From Flagellimonas taeanensis (GTDB lineage: Bacteria > Bacteroidota > Bacteroidia > Flavobacteriales > Flavobacteriaceae): DNA of 64,000 bases. Under the pieces are notes generated by a model. It searched no databases, was not told the origin of the DNA, and worked only from the letters and a program-made list of their open reading frames with translations. Of this stretch, positions 61,341 through 64,000 are shown piece after piece; position 1 is the stretch's first letter; each line of letters starts with the position of its first letter. Location of the stretch: NCBI RefSeq assembly GCF_003584105.1, contig NZ_QXFO01000024.1:62001-126000 (forward strand), in the 5' to 3' direction. The translations under genes were made by a program, and so were the position numbers.

Positions 61341-63179
61341 TTAAGGATTTGTGACGGGGATTTTTCCTCCCACTACAGGAAGAACGAGCTGCGTTCCGTC
61401 CAAGTCCACGGTCAGTTCCGTGCCCGGCTCGGGCCATAGGGTGAATTCCTTGTCACTGGAGAAAATCATCAATCCGATCTGTTGTCCTTTGGGGATGATC
61501 TGGTCATCCGGCATCAACCCAAATTCCATTTCATAGAATTTGTTCGGCACCAATGGCCCACTTTCGGTAAGGGATTTGTGATTCTGGGGATCCGCCCATC
61601 CCCGGGTAATAATGTTGTCCGTGATCTTGGTGTTGCGCCGCTCGGTCCAAGGCAGGGAAACCAACCAAACGGAGAGATTGGCAGCCGGCTTGCTACTGGC
61701 CAGTCTTATCTTGATTTTTGGGATGCCCGAAATGTGCACATCCTCGGAAAGGGGGGGGGTTACATAGATCAACCTATGGTTGGTTATCTCGGCCTGTGCC
61801 AAGCTGGACCCCGAAAAGGAATAATTGTCCACCAACGTCTCCGTTCCCTGTTTTTGTGGTTTGGAGGTGGAGAGCTGTCCTTTTTCCGGTGCCCCTTTGG
61901 TCAAAAACAAGGTGGTCTCGGTAGCTTTCGGATTGGGGTAGTCCTCATAGGATGTCGGGTTTTCCACTTTGTCATCTTCCCGAACAATCCAGGCTTTCGG
62001 GTCGTTTTCCACCCCATTGTCAATGCCGTGTAGGTATTTGGTGAACCAGCGGTTCATCATGGAAATGGGAGGTGGGCCACCGTGTCCATTTTGATGGTAA
62101 TAGATCTGAACCGGCAATCCTTTCTCCCTAGCCTTGTCATAAATGCGGTAGCTGTGTTCGGGCATCACGTTCCAGTCGTTGAACCCATGCGACATCAATA
62201 GGGCAGCCTTCATGGGGCCCATATCGTTGAGGTAGTCCCGTCCGGCCCAAAAATCGTTGTAATCCCCAGTGATACGGTCCTGCCCGTTCTTCATCTCCGT
62301 GTCGCGGACTACTTTGTTGTTCCTGGCTCTTTTGGATTCATCACCACTGTGGATAAAATCGTAGAGTACGTCAATGTCCTCTCCCAAATACCCGCCGGGC
62401 GAGCGTACGAGTCCATTGGAACGGTAGTAATGGTAGTAGGAGGTGTTGGGGGCGATGGGGATGATGGCCTCCAGTCCTTCCACGCCCGTTGTGGCAGCGG
62501 CCAAGGGCAGGGTGCCATTGTACGAAGTGCCGGTCATGCCCACCTTGCCCGTGGACCAATAGGCCTTTACTTCGGTGTTGCCGTTTCGCTCAGTATATCC
62601 TTTTGCCCTGCCACAAAGCCAGTCGATAACGGCTTTGGGTGCCAAGGACTCATTGTCGCCACCAACGGTCGGTGCCCCATCGGAAAGTCCAGTGCCAGGT
62701 GAAGAGGAATGGACCACGACATATCCCCGTGGGACCCATGTATTTATTTGGGAGTTGGATATGATGGGCCGTTCGCCTATCCGGGTCACTTCTGGGTGTT
62801 TTCGGGGTTTTCCGGCTTCACCAAGTTCGTGCCTTACATCCCAGAAAATGCCATCGCCCAACCCGGCAGTGCCGGCATAGTAGGGGCTGGATTCATAGAC
62901 GACGGGAAGTTTCAGGCCTTCGGTCTCGGTCTGCTCTGGACGGGTCACATCCACATGCATCCGATCCAATTTTCCATCCCCATCGGAATCAAACTCGGTT
63001 TCCACCCAAAGATCGTGGCGTATCCATTTGCTGGGGTCGGAAAAAGCATCGACCACTTGGGCTTCCCCATTTTCAAAGATCGGTGCGGCTTTCTCGGCCA
63101 TTTGGGAATGTGCATTGAAGGCTATTCCTAATGAACAAATGGTCAAAACGGCTAACTTCTGTAATCTTTTATGTGTCAT
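61341..63179 (-). CDS. Exported Xaa-Pro dipeptidyl-peptidase-like hydrolase (CocE/NonD, S15)
   Basis: A 612-residue protein with a signal peptide (LAVLTICSLGIAFNAHSQ). Alpha/beta-hydrolase with Ser219 in GKVGMTGTSYNGTL, Asp in SHGFNDWNV, His in QNGHGGPPP, and a C-terminal jelly-roll. The EFDSDGDGKLDRMHVDVTRP entry and GTSYNG elbow are those of S15 X-Pro dipeptidyl peptidases. It likely releases X-Pro dipeptides from peptides in the periplasm. It is longer-looped than, and clearly different from, the CocE-like lipoprotein at 8493. Confidence 0.9.
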   Translation of the reverse strand: MTHKRLQKLAVLTICSLGIAFNAHSQMAEKAAPIFENGEAQVVDAFSDPSKWIRHDLWVETEFDSDGDGKLDRMHVDVTRPEQTETEGLKLPVVYESSPYYAGTAGLGDGIFWDVRHELGEAGKPRKHPEVTRIGERPIISNSQINTWVPRGYVVVHSSSPGTGLSDGAPTVGGDNESLAPKAVIDWLCGRAKGYTERNGNTEVKAYWSTGKVGMTGTSYNGTLPLAAATTGVEGLEAIIPIAPNTSYYHYYRSNGLVRSPGGYLGEDIDVLYDFIHSGDESKRARNNKVVRDTEMKNGQDRITGDYNDFWAGRDYLNDMGPMKAALLMSHGFNDWNVMPEHSYRIYDKAREKGLPVQIYYHQNGHGGPPPISMMNRWFTKYLHGIDNGVENDPKAWIVREDDKVENPTSYEDYPNPKATETTLFLTKGAPEKGQLSTSKPQKQGTETLVDNYSFSGSSLAQAEITNHRLIYVTPPLSEDVHISGIPKIKIRLASSKPAANLSVWLVSLPWTERRNTKITDNIITRGWADPQNHKSLTESGPLVPNKFYEMEFGLMPDDQIIPKGQQIGLMIFSSDKEFTLWPEPGTELTVDLDGTQLVLPVVGGKIPVTNP

Positions 63180-63319
63180 ATTTCCCCTGTATTTTTTAAT
63201 ATCCCAAACGGATAAAGAGTAATGGACTTCTAAGATAAGAAATCTTGGAGGGGAATGTTGGTACCAGATTCACCAAATCTTTGTTTTTATTTACCTTTAA
63301 CAGCTATAAAACATCGTCC

Positions 63320-64000
63320 TTGATTTCAAAAGCCACCATAGACCAAGTATATGAGACCGCCCGATTGGAGGAGGTGATCGGGGATTTTGTGCAGCTGAAG
63401 AAATCGGGCTCCAATTTTAAGGGACTCAGCCCTTTTACGGACGAACGCACCCCAAGTTTCATGGTGTCCCCCGTCAAGCAGATCTGGAAGGATTTCAGCA
63501 GTGGAAAAGGGGGTAATGTGGTGGCCTTTTTGATGGAGCACGAGCATTTTACTTACCCCGAAGCGATCAAATACCTGGCCAAAAAGTACAATATTGAAAT
63601 AGAGGAGACCGAGCAGACCAGCGAGGAAAAGGAACAGGCGAACGAGCGGGAAAGCATGTACCTTGTCTCCGAACATGCACAAAAATATTTTGCGCAGACT
63701 CTCTGGGAGTCGGGCTCCGGAAAGGCTATTGGTCTTACCTATTTCAAAGAGCGTGGTTTTACTGATGGGACTATCAAAAAATTTGGGCTCGGATATAGCT
63801 TGGACGAGTGGGAGGCCTACACACAAACCGCTCTGGACCAAGGGTACCAATTGGAGTTTTTGGAAAAGACCGGGCTCACGATTGTCAAGGAACAAACAGG
63901 CGGGGAGATCAAACGGTTTGACCGTTTCAAGGGAAGGGTCATGTTTCCCATCCATTCCATGAGCGGACGGGTGTTGGGCTTCGGCGGAAGGATTTTGGGC
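63320..64000 (+). CDS. dnaG: DNA primase, N-terminal part, zinc-finger ligands lost
   Basis: Open to the window edge, 227 codons visible. Start TTG 63320 (ISKATIDQVYETARLEEVIGDFV), the usual DnaG beginning. The zinc-ribbon region is recognisable (LSPFTDERTPSFMVSP, then IWKDFSSGKGGNVVAFLM), but all four metal ligands are replaced: Ser37, Thr40, Asp58 and Ser61 stand where E. coli has Cys40, His43, Cys61, Cys64. The RNA polymerase domain begins in the last part (FKGRVMFPIHSMSGRVLGFGGRILG). Essential replication protein, so it is not expected to be a pseudogene. Confidence 0.93.
   Translation, partial: MISKATIDQVYETARLEEVIGDFVQLKKSGSNFKGLSPFTDERTPSFMVSPVKQIWKDFSSGKGGNVVAFLMEHEHFTYPEAIKYLAKKYNIEIEETEQTSEEKEQANERESMYLVSEHAQKYFAQTLWESGSGKAIGLTYFKERGFTDGTIKKFGLGYSLDEWEAYTQTALDQGYQLEFLEKTGLTIVKEQTGGEIKRFDRFKGRVMFPIHSMSGRVLGFGGRILG

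Overview
The window reads as a chromosomal segment of a marine member of the Flavobacteriaceae (Bacteroidota), closest in feel to Muricauda/Allomuricauda/Flagellimonas. The evidence is the presence of gldA, lineage-typical families (DUF5686, DUF2807, DUF3857, DUF2061, GIY-YIG nuclease, HEPN-fused sulfite reductase), promoters with the Bacteroidota -7 element TAnnTTTG, almost no Shine-Dalgarno sequences, and many TTG starts. This is a core metabolic region. I saw no prophage, classical IS element, CRISPR array, tRNA or rRNA.

Layout. 1-8.4 kb: end of a DUF5686 outer-membrane protein, soluble and membrane pyrophosphatases side by side, a TonB-like protein, a PAP2 phosphatase, a deoxynucleoside kinase and metK. 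8.5-17.1 kb: a secreted CocE-type hydrolase, then a SAM-I riboswitch controlling O-acetylhomoserine sulfhydrylase and a fused MetX-aspartokinase-homoserine dehydrogenase, then a repeat-bracketed GIY-YIG nuclease and a second sulfhydrylase. 17.2-25 kb: an Rrf2 regulator and assimilatory sulfate reduction (DUF2061, cysH, cysD, cysN, sulfite reductase, siroheme methyltransferase, flavodoxin/ferredoxin reductase). 25-32.3 kb: an AraC regulator and an SDR, then a second SAM-I riboswitch controlling split metH and metF. Together these sections run from sulfate and aspartate to methionine and SAM, with SAM feedback through the two riboswitches.

32.5-38.5 kb: lipid A deacylase-like barrel, DUF2807 lipoprotein, serine hydrolase, PLP decarboxylase, truncated hemoglobin, gldA. 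38.7-42.8 kb: a Phe/Tyr operon (prephenate dehydratase, aminotransferase, prephenate dehydrogenase, DAHP synthase-chorismate mutase) preceded by a well-formed transcription attenuator whose 23-codon leader peptide has 10 aromatic codons. 42.9-51.5 kb: DUF2807, a small secreted protein, rsgA, dtd and three tandem DUF3857 transglutaminase-like paralogues. 51.5-64 kb: MazG-like, aroA, queA, rlmN, two heptamer tandem arrays, polyprenyl synthetase, an ECF sigma/anti-sigma/barrel cassette, small proteins, a second CocE-type peptidase and the start of dnaG.

Most notable: (1) a GIY-YIG nuclease gene bracketed by perfect 25-bp inverted copies of a palindromic repeat that is scattered through the window, resembling a REP/RAYT-like unit with a different nuclease; (2) the aromatic leader-peptide attenuator, with mutually exclusive 7-bp antiterminator and 10-bp terminator pairings; (3) a shared CCTA-N9-TAGG palindrome in front of both sulfur transcription units, next to the Rrf2 gene.

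All calls come from reading the sequence and from knowledge of the families. No database search was run.
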